Source: Acanthaster planci
Lineage: Eukaryota; Echinodermata; Asteroidea; Valvatida; Acanthasteridae
NCBI RefSeq assembly: GCF_001949145.1
Contig: NW_019091368.1
Coordinates: 558,029 to 622,028, forward strand
Direction of reading: 5' to 3'
DNA: 64,000 nucleotides
The stretch's first letter is position 1. Each line of letters begins with the position of its first letter. This document shows positions 24,420 through 36,324 of this stretch, piece after piece. The position numbers and the translations under genes are program-made. The notes beneath the pieces were generated by a model. It was not told the origin of the DNA. It did no database searches and saw only the letters and a list, made by a program, of their open reading frames with translations.

Positions 24420-25160
24420 GGTAACCTGCACAGTTGGGTGCCAGTTCCTAAGAATATAGCCAGCAGAGAAAAGTATTGGCACTCCATTAGTGCGAGACCT
24501 TTTTTTTTTCATGTGACCACACTCGTATCATCGATGAGCTAGTTACAGTATTTCAAAAAAGGCCAGGTATTTCAAGAACAAAGCGCGTGTGCATGGTGGC
24601 GCGTGGCTCTGCTGATAGGCAGACCTTGCGCGCATGTACTGCTATTCCCGAATGACCTCGGATGCACTTCTGTTTGTTGCATGCACTGTTGGCATACTGA
24701 ACTTGTTTAAATCTTAGCATCAAACCCGTTTTTTATTTCCTAACCTAAGCGGTCGCGGCCCACTCATGTTGCACGAAACGGTGCAGCATTTTCCCCAAGT
24801 TCTTGCCAGACATTTCAATAATCGTTGGCAGTCTGCATCCTTGCCTCCATTACAGTCGCCCAATCTGAGACAAGACCAGTCTTTAACCACGATGTACCGT
24901 AACTGTGCTCAGTCCAGATATAGTTTCCAACGACAGAAAGTGAAACACAGTAACCGTATTGTGGATGTATTTCCAAAAACATTGGCTGTTTGTATGAAGA
25001 GCGTAAAGTCATGCTTAGAAAGAGCAATATCTGCTGATAAGATGGTGGACGCAAAGCATCATAAACGATGGAACATATGAAGTTCTGCAATCAACCCAGC
25101 ATCTTGATTGGGTTGTCCTGTGGGGGCGCTTTCCGAAATACCACTTGCCAATGTACAATG

Positions 25161-25180
25161 TACATGTAGGCCTACATGTA
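25161..25180. repeat. Perfect 20-bp palindrome TACATGTAGGCCTACATGTA
   Basis: A perfect inverted repeat made of TACATGTA arms around AGGCCT, directly preceded by TGTACAATG. Both units recur separately in the window. It may be a simple repeat of the genome; no function is implied. Confidence 0.9.
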
Positions 25181-25187
25181 TGGAGAA

Positions 25188-25462
25188 CGAAAACTGGTCA
25201 CCTGCTTTTTGCCTGTCAAAAAAGCCGAAAAGTGTATTGAACGTATTGACAACTGTTCGTTCTACTTTGCTGATTTGGGGATGCCTGAAAAACAGATTTT
25301 ACTAAGGCTACCGAAAAGTGGTCATCTGCTTTCCTCCTTTTGAGCAAACATAAAAGTAGATCGACCGTTTTGACAACAACTGTGAATTCTAGGTTTCTGC
25401 TTTTTAAATACTGGAGAAGCAGATTTTACATAGGCGGTCAAAAAATGGCCATCTGCTTTTAT
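25188..25462 (+). repeat. Diverged tandem repeat, unit about 125 bp, 2.2 copies
   Basis: The box CGAAAACTGGTCACCTGCTT at 25188 recurs as CGAAAAGTGGTCATCTGCTT at 25312 and as CAAAAAATGGCCATCTGCTT near 25439. In between, AACAGATTTTACTAAGGC matches GCAGATTTTACATAGGC. Copies are diverged, so the duplication is old. Confidence 0.7.
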
Positions 25463-26089
25463 ACCTTCAAAGGGCCGTGAACCTGTAGGTTACGACCATT
25501 ACCTTTCTAGTGGATCGAGGACATAAAAATCAATAATTTCGCTCCACTCTAACTTTGTTATGAAAGATTTCAATGTTTCCCTGCACGCAAGCCTGCGTGT
25601 CTGTTGGATTATAGCAGTTTAGTTTTCTCAGCCTCATAGGGACACTTTATACTGTGGCATGCGACTGGTCCACAGAAAGTTTGGTTAAACATTCGTGCAT
25701 TGTGTGACCATATGTATATCTATACCGGTAGACAAAATGGGGGGGAGGGGTCAAATCCCCCTTGTCGCATGCGGCAGTATGTGTGTCCCTGTGAAGCCGA
25801 GAAAACTAACGACATCTCAAAGGAAAGAAACCAGAGCGGTTAACTGCAATCATCCAAAAGATACGAAGGCTTACGTGGGAAATATTAGGATCTTTCATTA
25901 CAAAGATAGAGTGGACCGAAAGTGGTGGGGGAGAGGGGGCAATATTGGGGGAACATTTTAAAAATAAGTTAGGAAAAACGAAGAAAATAGAAATAAGAGA
26001 GGAAATGGGACGAAAGTCACAGATTTGCTTTAGAAAATTTCACGCCTCCACCCTTTCATGGGTTTATCATAATTTATCAATTCTCATCT

Positions 26090-26172
26090 GTCGCCAGGTT
26101 TGTTCTATTTTTTCCAGGGCGGATCCAAAAATGATTCCCCCCGGAAAAGTCCTGGCGACGCCCATGCTTACC
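26090..26172. mobile_element. Fragment of a G-run repeat family
   Basis: GGGCGGATCCAAAAATGATT, then CCCCCCGG, then AAGTCCTGGCGACGCCCATG. The same arrangement recurs in decayed form near 32150-32200 (AAATCCTGGCGGTGCCCATG). This is a dispersed repeat fragment, not a gene, although an open frame passes through it. Confidence 0.55.
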
Positions 26173-26230
26173 CCTTCAAGTTTTCCTTTACAAACTTATT
26201 TTTTTTTTAAAGTGATTTTTCTGTTGGATC

Positions 26231-26456
26231 CCAGTGGCGTAACTGGGGTGTATTTTGCCGGGGGGCACTTCGGGGCACTCATTTTCTGGAGAGGGTACTC
26301 AGTGGGTTCCATCAGAGCTAAAACACTGACCAAGGAGAACAATCACCAGTTATTTCCCAACTCTAATTCTGAGGCACACGGTGGGAACAGGCCTCGGGCG
26401 GTGAGGGCGTACTCCCCCCCCCCCCACATCCCGAAACCCCTGATTTACGCTACTGG
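26231..26456. mobile_element. MITE with GTGGCGTAAC-type ends (about 226 bp)
   Basis: The left end reads CCAGTGGCGTAACTGGGGTG; the reverse-complemented right end reads CCAGTAGCGTAAATCAGGGG. Both are followed inward by G-runs (the right side has 13 consecutive C at 26406-26418 on the plus strand). It resembles the element at 61772-61987. No coding capacity; autonomous partner unknown. Confidence 0.7.
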
Positions 26457-29400
26457 CCACAAAGTTCTGCTCTACTATTTTCTTACACGCAGAGAGATCA
26501 AAAGAAGAGTTGATGTGACCTTATTCATGAGTCGGCCATATTCAAATTGAAAGAGAGGTTAACTCTTCATTTTTTTTAGACTTGAAAGCATCAATGCAAT
26601 AATAAAATGACATTTCCTGTCGAATTAGTACCTGTCTGCTCTGATGAATAACTTCATATTTGTGATAAAACGTAATTAAGTGTTTTACGCCAGAGTTTGA
26701 AAAAGAAATGGTACCATCCCATTCGACAGTTCATTCAATGGCCAAGAATGGCTTCCGTAGTAATAAAGTCCATTGGGTAAAATTCGTATCGCGTCTAAAG
26801 CACTTTTAGTAGCGCCGTCGTTTTGTCGGCGCTGAAACTTTAAATGGTCGAGTTCGGGCGTCCTTTCTTGACACGGGTTTCTCGTTCTCGCGCTCGAACG
26901 GGAAGCACGCCTCAAGGACACTGTTCTCGGAACAGGATCACACACCACCTCCTCGTCAATGTTTTACAGGAACACACGGAAGAACTCGTGAGATTTTGAG
27001 TTACAAAATTAACAATTATTTTCCGTAACAAAGAAATGAATGTTCCTTTTTAAACAGAAAATAATTCAGTCCAGTTTTCTAAAGTTTACTTTGAAAGAAC
27101 GTACATGGATGCCGCCATGTTGCATGCAACAACTGGCGATTACAGGTTGTACGTTCCCGGCGTTCGAGCGTCGGACTAACGAACAACAAATTGAGTTGTT
27201 CATGAACATACGAGAACAAGCCGCCCGAACTCAGCCGCTGTCTCGCGTGCACGTGGTTGATGAAGTGAGCCCTCTTGCAACCGAGGGTCCTTTGAGACTA
27301 TTTATGTGATGTCCATTCTCCGTTGTACATGATTGTTTGCCTTTGTAATGCATACTGATGTGAGTTGCAAACTGTGAAATTAGACTCAAAATAAGTTCAG
27401 ACTTGACTGAACAAAATTAATATCAGCTCAGATGACCTCATGAGACTCCAAGTTGCTTTTATAGAGCCCCGTGATTTCAGGTCTCACATCCCGGCCTAAT
27501 ATCAAATGGTTTTTCACTTTCGAATTTGGGCTCTGGGTGTAAAAAAAATATTGTGGGCTTGATTACCCCAAATCAAGATCCCTCGTGCAGTATAGAAAAG
27601 AATTCCACTTTAAAAGTCACTTTCATGAGCGCCGAGTATACAGTGGGTCACCGAGGTGACCGACGAATCTAGAAATTTCGTATGACCGTCGCGAGCTGGT
27701 CCCTATGTCGTTTCACGGAATGAAACAAAAAATGTCACGGGGTGACGGCTTAATCGACCTGCCGAGCAATGACAGATTTGCCTTCCCGTTTCGGCTTGAG
27801 CTGCCTGGACTCGCCTGTTTGTCTGTGTCACAGATCCGTTGTACTTTCAGGTCCTAGGATAGGATCTGTCCGGATTAGGCCTCTGATTGCCCGTTCTGTG
27901 CATGTATGACGCTCAGTCGTTGCATGAGGGATGGAAGGTTAATCGTGGTCAGTGAGGAACCTGCTCACCAGTCCCAAACTCCACTCAACCTATGGCTTGC
28001 TAACCTTTTGAGTCCAGCTGAGTGCAGTGGGCAAATGGAGCTTTTTTCTTTAAATGATTGTCCACTTTTTTCATGAGTAAAAGAACCTTCCCCAAAAGTG
28101 GTATAGTACCGTTTCTAACTTACTTTGGAGCTTTCAAAATGGCAACGTGTCATAAGGCGGCATCTTTGCTCAACCCTATGGAATCGAACTTTTTAAGTAT
28201 TTACGTATTCCTACCAAAAATACTCTGGTGAACGCTATAATAATATGCAGGCCTCTTGGATTGTTTCCACATAGCGCATGCAGGCTACAGTGAAACTCAC
28301 TAGAACCGTTCCTCCTATTTTACCGTATCGATATTTGAACTTTTTGATCAGTATCATCGTTGTCATGTCACAATTTCCTACCCCGCTAGGCCTGTCCCTT
28401 ATTGAGCCTTATCGCAATCAAATGTTGAACCTAAGTAGGTCTACCTATGGACCCAATTTTATGGACTTGATGTGAAATCTAAAGCAACAGACCTTGCCCC
28501 CTGAGCGCTATGCAGCAGACTCTGTTATTCCAATGGTCAAGTTACATCGTGACAAGATACCGAGTTCATTCTCGTCTCTACCCAGACATCCTATTACACT
28601 TTTTGTCTCCGGGGAGGCTGTATCACTGGATCTTCTGTGATTAGGACGAAATGTTCTATCTTGGTTTGAGACGAAAGGATAAACTCGATGTGTTGAAAAC
28701 TTACGTCCACTTGCGAGTATTTTTTTTTTTGCTTAAATCAAACGCAACTCTACAATGGCCTAATCGTCCATCTTTTGCTTACTTTGATGCGTTCAAGGTC
28801 AAGTATATTGCTCACCGTATACTCTTTTCACATCGGAGATAACTAAATTTTTTTCTGTCTGCTTGTTGACCATTAATCAGTTGGGGTCAAAATGTTATCT
28901 TCAAAATTATCGATAATGAGGATTTGTCTGACTGGGTTCATATTTTTTTGCCCCTCGTTCCGCACATTTGCTACTAACCTCAAATAACTGTTATCCGTGT
29001 TGAGGCGAAAAACAATTGATCCACATTATTTCTGCGTAACATTATATACCTACCCAACCTGATGACATTCAAATTTGAAAGAGCTGCCAAAGGTGTATAG
29101 GCCCTAATCACGTTTTGTTTCAAATGAACCATGAGATTATGAGTAACACATGGTTTTATGATTAACCTAGTAAGTTTGATTAGGCCTGTAGAAAAGTTAG
29201 CGATTTGGATTTGGCGTGGAGTCCACCCTCATGTCTGGGTACTGCGTTCGTTTCAACTCTGGTCTCCAGAATTTCTTTCAAATGTTCCAGACACCAAGAC
29301 CTTCACTTGACAATCATCTTCATTTCTTTACCTTTTTCTTGGGCCTTCTTTTTCTTTGTCTCTTACGGCGGAAGGCAATTATATGGGGAAATACGTTCAA

Positions 29401-29949
29401 ACGAATTTATCGCAAATAGCAAACGGGCGAGTTTGTATTGGACACAGCTCTGGTGCCGAAAGTTCCCTCGTACCACTCTCTCAGTTGTACTCAAAACAGC
29501 ACTGGACGAACGGCTTTCACGTTTTCATACCTGGTAATCCCGCCAAGCCCTAGCTTGGAATGAATCTGAAGTACTTGCATTATTTCTGGGCTTCAGGTAT
29601 TGTGTGCACAAGACCCGACAAGCCCGGCATTCATGTGACCAGGGCTCACAGTGAGTGACCTGGCTAGGTGAATGTTGAACCGGCACGTAGGGCCCATTAT
29701 TGGCGAAGCAGGAGCGGGCCTGTCACTTGACTTTGGAATTGTGACCCAGGGATCGTGTCCAACTCTATGGGAACCATTTTTCGGGACACGGGTTTGTGCT
29801 TAATCAATTGGTCGGTAAAGAATGGAGTGGGGAACTTGGAGAACCAAGAGAAAAGGGAAATGTAATTATTTCATCCCTCTTTCCCCTGAAGACCCGTTGC
29901 TTCATTCAGTCCCACCACATGGTCAACAACCGCGGTGCTCGGGTTAATT
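26457..29949. other. Non-genic region, no gene recognised
   Basis: No coding signal. An inverted pair GGTCACC/GGTGACC separated by two bases lies at 27646-27661 (nuclear-receptor-like half-sites). CpG is frequent between 27600 and 27900. No clear repeats. Confidence 0.5.
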
Positions 29950-31588
29950 TGTTGTTAAAAGAGCCAGGAATGTGTTAACTCCACCACTTACTTTACTAGT
30001 TAACCAGTCCATTCTGAAGGTGTTTTTCCTAATGAACCGAAAATTGGTCAAGCGGTTCAAATTTATTAGAGCGGTAGCAGACTTGAGCTAACAAACTACA
30101 GACCTATTCTACCCGTTTTTTCTTTTCTGAAGTATATGAAAAACCAGTTTTTAATCTAAATCTCAATATGATTTTAGACCCAATCGCTCTACAGAGCTTG
30201 CTCTTCTCGATGTCTTAAGCAAGATCATTGATGCTTTTGAGAAAAAAGTTTCCTTTGGTATTTTTCTAAACCTGTCCAAGGCCTTTGATACAGTAAATCA
30301 TGACATTCTTCTTAATAAACTAGAAGACAGTTTGTTTCTTACAATTCTCATCAATCTTTAGATCAGACCATCACTCGTGGAGTTCCCCATGGGAGTGTGT
30401 TATTACCATTAATATTCATTATTTATATTACTGCTATTTGTAATTGCTCTGATGTTATGCCTTTCTGTCTTTTGGCAGATGATATTAATTTACAATCACC
30501 GTAATGTGAATACAGCCATCCATAATGTTAATATTGAAAAGTTAAAAACAAGTAGATGGCTTAAAATTATTTCAAATAAATTATTACTTAACGTACAAAA
30601 CAAACTAGATTATTTTTGTCCAAGGCTGCATGAGTATCAAGCCACAGTTTCTCTCACCTTTGGTGGCGCTGTCCTTAATCAAGTCAAAATCACTAAATTC
30701 CTTGGCCTTTACAGAGATAAAAATCTCTTTTGGAATAACCATATTGAAGTCACGTGCACTAAAATCTTGAAAAAAATGTTGCGGCCATAAAGAGTGTGAA
30801 ATATGTCTTACCCCATTCTGTCGTTTTAACATTATATAACTCAGTCTTCTATTCTTCCGTATTCAAACAATGCCTTAATTTCATTAGGAGAACTGTCAGC
30901 CGCGCGTGGCCCTAACAAACGTTTTGCTTTGCAGAAGGAAGCTATTCGTATTGTAGCAATGCAGTTTACTTGGATCATACAACTCTTCTACTTGGTAGAC
31001 TATATATCTTGAAACTGAAGGATCTTTACCATCTCCACCTGTGCGTATTTATGTTTAAATATGTCCACAACATACCCCCATAAGTGTTTGATGATCTATT
31101 TTCAGTGTTCATTCACACGGACACGTAGTTCATTTAGAGGTGATCTTTCTGTGAGACAAAACGGAACATCATTTTTCAGAAATAGTCCATTTCAACGTGG
31201 TGTAAGATATTGGAACAAACTTGATGTTAAACTTACAGAGTGTAAATACTGTGGTTTCCTTCGCTGAAAAACCGACGAAAACAATAATTATACACATCTT
31301 ATTCTGAGATTGAAATATAATTGTTATATAAGCTATTGTGTCTCACCGCTGTTGTCCTGTCCGCCGGCCGTTTCATGTCTTGAGTCTAAGTTGTCTTGTC
31401 CAAGAGAAAGGTACGAAGCGTTGCTTCACCATTTTCCTTCGTGTTGGAAGCATTCTCTTTTTTATGTTAAGCTTAAACACAATTGTTAACATTATCTGAC
31501 TTATCTTTGTATTAAACGTAATTAAAATACACATGTAATCCTGTTATAAATGATGTCAGTATGGAAATAAATGTTGTTGATTGATTGG
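29950..31588 (+). mobile_element. Decayed 5'-truncated LINE, Jockey/CR1-like reverse transcriptase
   Basis: Translating the plus strand in changing frames gives the non-LTR reverse transcriptase motifs in order: a linker ending GVFPN...KIGQA, then ELTNYRPI (about 30085-30108), LSKAFDTVNHDIL (30272-30310), GVPHGSVL (about 30378-30402) and LADDIN (30472-30489, the catalytic ADD). Next come FLGLYRDKNLFWNNHIE and a C-terminal stretch with FFRNSPFQRGVRYWNKLDV (31170-31227). The endonuclease domain is absent and several frame changes and stops interrupt the frame, so it is inactive. The 3' end has GGAAATAAATG and a TTGATTGATTGG tail at about 31576-31588, typical of target-primed insertions. RT subfamily naming within the Jockey/CR1 group needs a phylogeny. 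Confidence 0.92.
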
Positions 31589-34500
31589 ATTTTAGAGTTG
31601 TGATTAGTCCCTTGGCATTGAGTTGAAGGAAGTTTGACAAGGAAAATTTAACCTCCAAGGGCTTTATAATTATTATCAAAATTCATGTCAAACATTCCCT
31701 CATGCGTTAATTCCAACGTGGAAATTGTGATTATTCAGAAGAAAGTGAAACCGCCAATAAGTTGACCAGCGTCATTTTTCTGAATGCAAGGGATTTTCGA
31801 AGCGGCCGGTTTATTAGCGGCCGGTTGGAATCATATTTCTCAACAGAGATAATAATTGGAATGCACTGTTTTCACCTGTTTATTAGTTAGGATAATAAAG
31901 TACCACAATACTTTTTCTGGAATTAATCTACTTAAGAGATAACTTTGTCATTTCTCTGATGCTCGTGAATATTTACGACTCAACTATACCTATTCCCTTT
32001 ACTGTATAGTATAGAGCCCTTTTGCAACGTCAGGAATGTTGGCTTCGTGAGAGTTAAGAAGTGAAAAAGAAAGGAAAGGGGATCAAAATCACCTAAATAC
32101 CAATGACTTGAGCCCCTCAGTTTGCTGCTGCTTAGTGTCTACCCCCCCCCCCCAAATGTTGCCCCACCCCTGGTAAAAGAAATCCTGGCGGTGCCCATGG
32201 TCAGGGCCGTGTAGTTTTTGTCAACCAATGGATGGTAAACTGCGGCTGCTGTCGGCACAACAAAAGAATAATTTACAAGGGGTTGAACAAAATCCCACGC
32301 AGTAATTAAAACACTGAAAAATTGATACTTAATCACCCGCCCAAAGAGTTTATGCAAGTTGCGCCCTCTCGCGATAGCCCTGCGCTAAAGCTCCCGCGGT
32401 CACGGCCACGGTCATGTCAGAGATCAGAGGGCGAACACATGACCAACCACCCTTCAGCGCAGTGCCCGTCCAAAGCATCTTCTTGATGTGACGAGTCTTC
32501 CTGATTCGATTAAAATTTCCACCCCTTCCCTCTGAACCTGTAGTTGGATCGGTCTGCCGCTTTGCCGTGTTTCAGCGCGATGTTCCGGAGGCTGCCCAAG
32601 CATGGGACGGGTGCACCCTCACGTCAAACGACAGAACTCAGTCGAGATATGTCGACTACTTGCTGTACCCACAGCGCTCCGTGTGCCGGATAGCAAAGAA
32701 CTGATCAAAATCATTTCATTGATTATGAGACTAACGTTTTTGGACAACATTAAAAGTACTAAACGCTTACATTTTACCGTGGCCCAGAATGTTTTAATTC
32801 CTTATTTTCATTGCCGCTACTTCCAATTTTCTTTTGAACACTTGAGCTGGATGGTTTGGCAAATTCCCTTACCCATCTCATATGAATTTGCTGTCTTGAA
32901 TTTAAGGCATTTTCTGACTTTTCGTTGTCACCACTTTAACAAAGTAATATCTCTTTCTCATTTAAGACTTAAAACCATGGGGAAAATATCCGCAGTGGCT
33001 TGAAATCAAAATTATTATCTTGAATGTCACATTACAAAGATAAGGTGCTTTACTCCTATGTGACATCATTGTCGCCTTTGGAGATCACTGCAGTCTTCTC
33101 GGAAGTCACTTTTACTTCTGAATATCGATGTTGTGTTTTTATTTGATCCAATTTTAATTTGTTTTCCAACTTGAGGAATAAACCTCAGTGGGAACTTATA
33201 ATAACCTTGAATCCTGCAAATGGCGACAGTAGCACAAAGGTTGGGGACTCGAGTGTGATTCCGGATCATCGTGCAAGCATCCCCAAGACGACCTTCATCA
33301 AGGAGTATCGACGACGACATGGAAAATCTGACTAGAGTTTATGAGAGTACAGGTTTTCCCAACCAGTGTCAACAAAAGGCGTTCACTTTTATTAGCATGC
33401 ATTCAAATTCATGCTTTTTAAAATGTTGTTCAAAGTGGGGTTTCCTTTTCATTATCGCGTTCATTTTTGTTTTGTGCAAACGACAGCGCATGGTAATTCT
33501 CTTTCCTTCATCGTGATTATCCCCTTCCATCAGTTAAACTTTAACTGACTTTCACGAATTGGTCCGATCCACTTGAGATTTATCGAGGCTTTTGAATCTT
33601 TGTGGTGTTTTCGGTTTTGTTTATAGTCAGTCTATTTCAACGTTCAATTTAGAAATGGTCTTTTAGCCCCGGAGGGATACTATACTCCAGGCTACTCCAC
33701 GATCACAAAATCACTGTCTGGATCAAAGAAAGTATCCTTTTCATCTTGAAACAGTCAGGCTCTCTTAGATTGACTTCCATCAGTGCAATTGAAATTCAGA
33801 AAAAATTAACAGGAAAACAATGTATGTTCTTGTTTCCTTGAGCATGTTATTCACAAGTCTTTTCTCTTTTTCTTTTCCAAGAAAATTCATTTTGATAAAG
33901 TGCAAAAATGAATGAGGAGTCACGCTTAAAGAGACGAATTTGAATGGAAAGATGCTGAAATTGCTGGTCGATTAGAGGTTTTGATCAATCTTCCCAAGGA
34001 CCCCCCTTCGAATTTGAATTAAGGAAAAGACTATTTGAATGAACTTCTTTATCGAATGAAAGCTTGAAAACGAAATCGAATGAAACGTTTCATGTATGGA
34101 TGTAGATATAAAGGCTCATTCATTTTAAAACGAAGTTGAATGGTCCACGCATTAAGTTAAATGATTTTTAAATGGAATTCACCGGGGAAACATTATAACA
34201 CACTCAATGACCCCAAGTGGGCGTTTTTGGAGTTGTAACTTCCCCCTGAGGGGGCCTCGGGCATGTTATTTTTTTATAAATTAAAATCTCCAAACCCTTA
34301 GAAACATACTAGCATCTTCCTTGGAGCAGATACTTGTTTTAAGAACGCAACACATTTTGACATCTGTTTTGCCCCCCCCCCCCAACAAAAGTGGTCATCG
34401 TGCATTTTGACGGCAACGTATTATGGTTGAATAGGTTGAAAAAGTGGGTCACTTAACCGATGTTACTTTTTTGAAAAGAGAAGCAATCTTAAAATTGCAG

Positions 34501-34884
34501 CCCCTCTAGTCGATAAAGGTAACCATGTGGATTCCATGAAACCGTTGTCAACAAGTTGTCCCCTTGCCCTCCGACCCCTGACATCCCTAGTTCATCGTCA
34601 GGTCTCTTATAGAAGACACACCCTCCAGGAAAAGATCCTGCATATTGCTCCACCTGCCCGCAGCATCGTCCACCAATCGACTGTGGGCGGTTTCTGAGTA
34701 TTGGCAAATAGCGACAGTACATTTCACGGAACTGATTCTATAGGACAGCTGCAGGCATTACACAATCTGTGTAGGGATCATGACGAATTATTTGTGACAA
34801 AGGGTAAAGAACTAAATCAAAGGCATAATTCCATATTACTGACAGTCCCGGTAGGAAAGAGCTGGTGAAGAAAAAAACCAACAC
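31589..34884. other. Non-genic region with a repeat fragment
   Basis: No gene recognised; a 133-codon frame at 32602-33003 has no domain I know. A poly-C run at about 32143-32154 followed by AAATCCTGGCGGTGCCCATG (to about 32200) belongs to the same dispersed family as 26090-26172. The 33950-34150 stretch repeats GAATTTGAAT/CGAATGAA words, a weak simple-sequence bias. A poly-C run occurs near 34373-34383. Confidence 0.5.
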
Positions 34885-35055
34885 TGATGAGCTTATCAGT
34901 CACCAACCAATTATCTTGATCGATTACCTTTATACTCCTTTGATTGATCGATGAATAACGAATTTAATTGATATCGATTATAGCTGTTAAGCGATTAACC
35001 CATCCGAATACCCATGTTATCAATCAATGGATTCATCTGTCCATCGATCTGTATT
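34885..35055. promoter_or_regulatory. Dense ATCGAT / TGATTGAT cluster, candidate Hox-Pbx or Cut-type enhancer
   Basis: Within about 170 bases, roughly 1.3 kb upstream of the predicted promoter, are GATCGATTA, TGATTGATCGATGAAT, AATTGATATCGATTA, TTAAGCGATTAA, ATCAATCAATGG and CATCGATC. TGATTGAT is the composite PBC/Hox site, and ATCGAT/ATCGATTA fits Cut/Onecut and DREF-like factors. The words are not in a regular tandem array. Enhancer function is inferred. Confidence 0.35.
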
Positions 35056-36180
35056 TTTTATTACTAATAATTTCAGTAATCTGCTTCCCTTTCAAAAAAA
35101 GAAAAGAAAAACATTTTAAAAGTGGCCTTTACACAACTTAGCAAAAATCAATTCTACCGGACTTGAGCCTGCTTACCCCCTCCAACAAAAATCAGGGAAT
35201 TTGCAAAACGAAAAAGTAAAAGAAAAAAGTACATGACATAAATTTTTTTCACACTTTTTTAATTTATATTCAATGATCATCAGTGGACAAATAAAACCAT
35301 GTTGTTTCCGAGTCGAAAAAATCGTACTTTTTATATTTATCTGAAGAGGTTTTTTATATTAATAAAATTTCCAACTTTTTCTTCTCTTCGCATCATTGAA
35401 GCATTAGAATGCAAGCTGACAATAAAATAAGAGGAATCAAAATAATGAGATGCAATAATTTCATTTTTAAAACCCTGAAGTCAAAATGCGGCTTTTCCAA
35501 ATTTTATGCATATTCTTTAAATGCCATATATACTTTGTGATGAAATTTAGACAAAAATCCTAAAAAAGTACATGTTATTCTTTGGGCGAAACGTGCTGTA
35601 ATTACACCATCGAATAATTTGCCTGAATTTGAACTGCGTTTGTTTTAGTGTGGGTTTTATGAATGATTCAATCATGGGCATTGTAATTTATACACTAACA
35701 CACTTCTTGAACGGTGTTCAAAGGGTCTCAAAAATTCACTTTAAAAATTACTTCGGCAATATCAAGTCATCATGCCATGGTCCGTGAACAGAAGCAATAA
35801 AGAAAAACTGAAAAGCATTCAATATTTTTTCCTAAAAAAAACCCAACATGATGATGGCGGCATTTCACTTTACTTAAATGATCTGAAAGTTACAAGTGTA
35901 AAACTTTCTAGTTCATAAACATCGCCCATCGCAACACGACCCCGATATTCCGGGATCATACTTCGGCCATGCACTTGAACTTATTAGATTCGGTTGAAAA
36001 AAAGTTCAGATCATAACACACGTTTTATTCATTTCTTTTATTCAATTTCCACGCACTCAGCCACCAGGGTATGGAAAAAGGGAGAATATTGTAGTATGAG
36101 AGGTTTACCTACACCATTCTACCATTTTTAATCCACAAAGTGGGGGCAAGGGGTGCAAAGAGACCCCGATGGTCTGACCA
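35056..36180. other. AT-rich upstream flank, no gene
   Basis: Strongly AT-rich sequence with long A/T runs and few CpG. No coding signal. It forms a sharp contrast with the CpG-dense block that begins near 36240. Confidence 0.6.
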
Positions 36181-36220
36181 AGTTCAGGTGTGGAGGTGTA
36201 CCCTGGGTAATTGATCCTGG

Positions 36221-36324
36221 CAATCAGTCGTATTTAGTCAGCCGCCATTTTCAGTCTCGGTAACCCCAGCCTTTGTTCATAATTCAGCCGAAGTCCGTCG
36301 CTTCGCCGACATTCAGGGCGAAAT
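36221..36324 (+). promoter_or_regulatory. TATA-less core promoter and 5' leader of the MSRRKQ gene
   Basis: TCAGTC at 36224-36229 matches the animal Initiator, and a second Initiator-like AGTCAGC spans 36236-36242. It overlaps GCCGCCATTTTC (36241-36252), the YY1-type element that often sits just downstream of animal start sites. There is no TATA box about 30 bases upstream. From here to the start codon there is no other ATG, and an in-frame TAA lies at 36280-36282. This gives a leader of roughly 85-100 bases. The exact start is inferred. Confidence 0.5.

Noticed and set aside
25945-26550. Open frame of 201 codons, the longest in the window
   Set aside because: It runs through a dispersed repeat fragment and a MITE with long G/C runs, and its translation resembles no protein.
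32602-33003. Open frame of 133 codons
   Set aside because: No domain, no splice context and no coding-like neighbours; frames of this length are expected by chance in 64 kb read in six frames.
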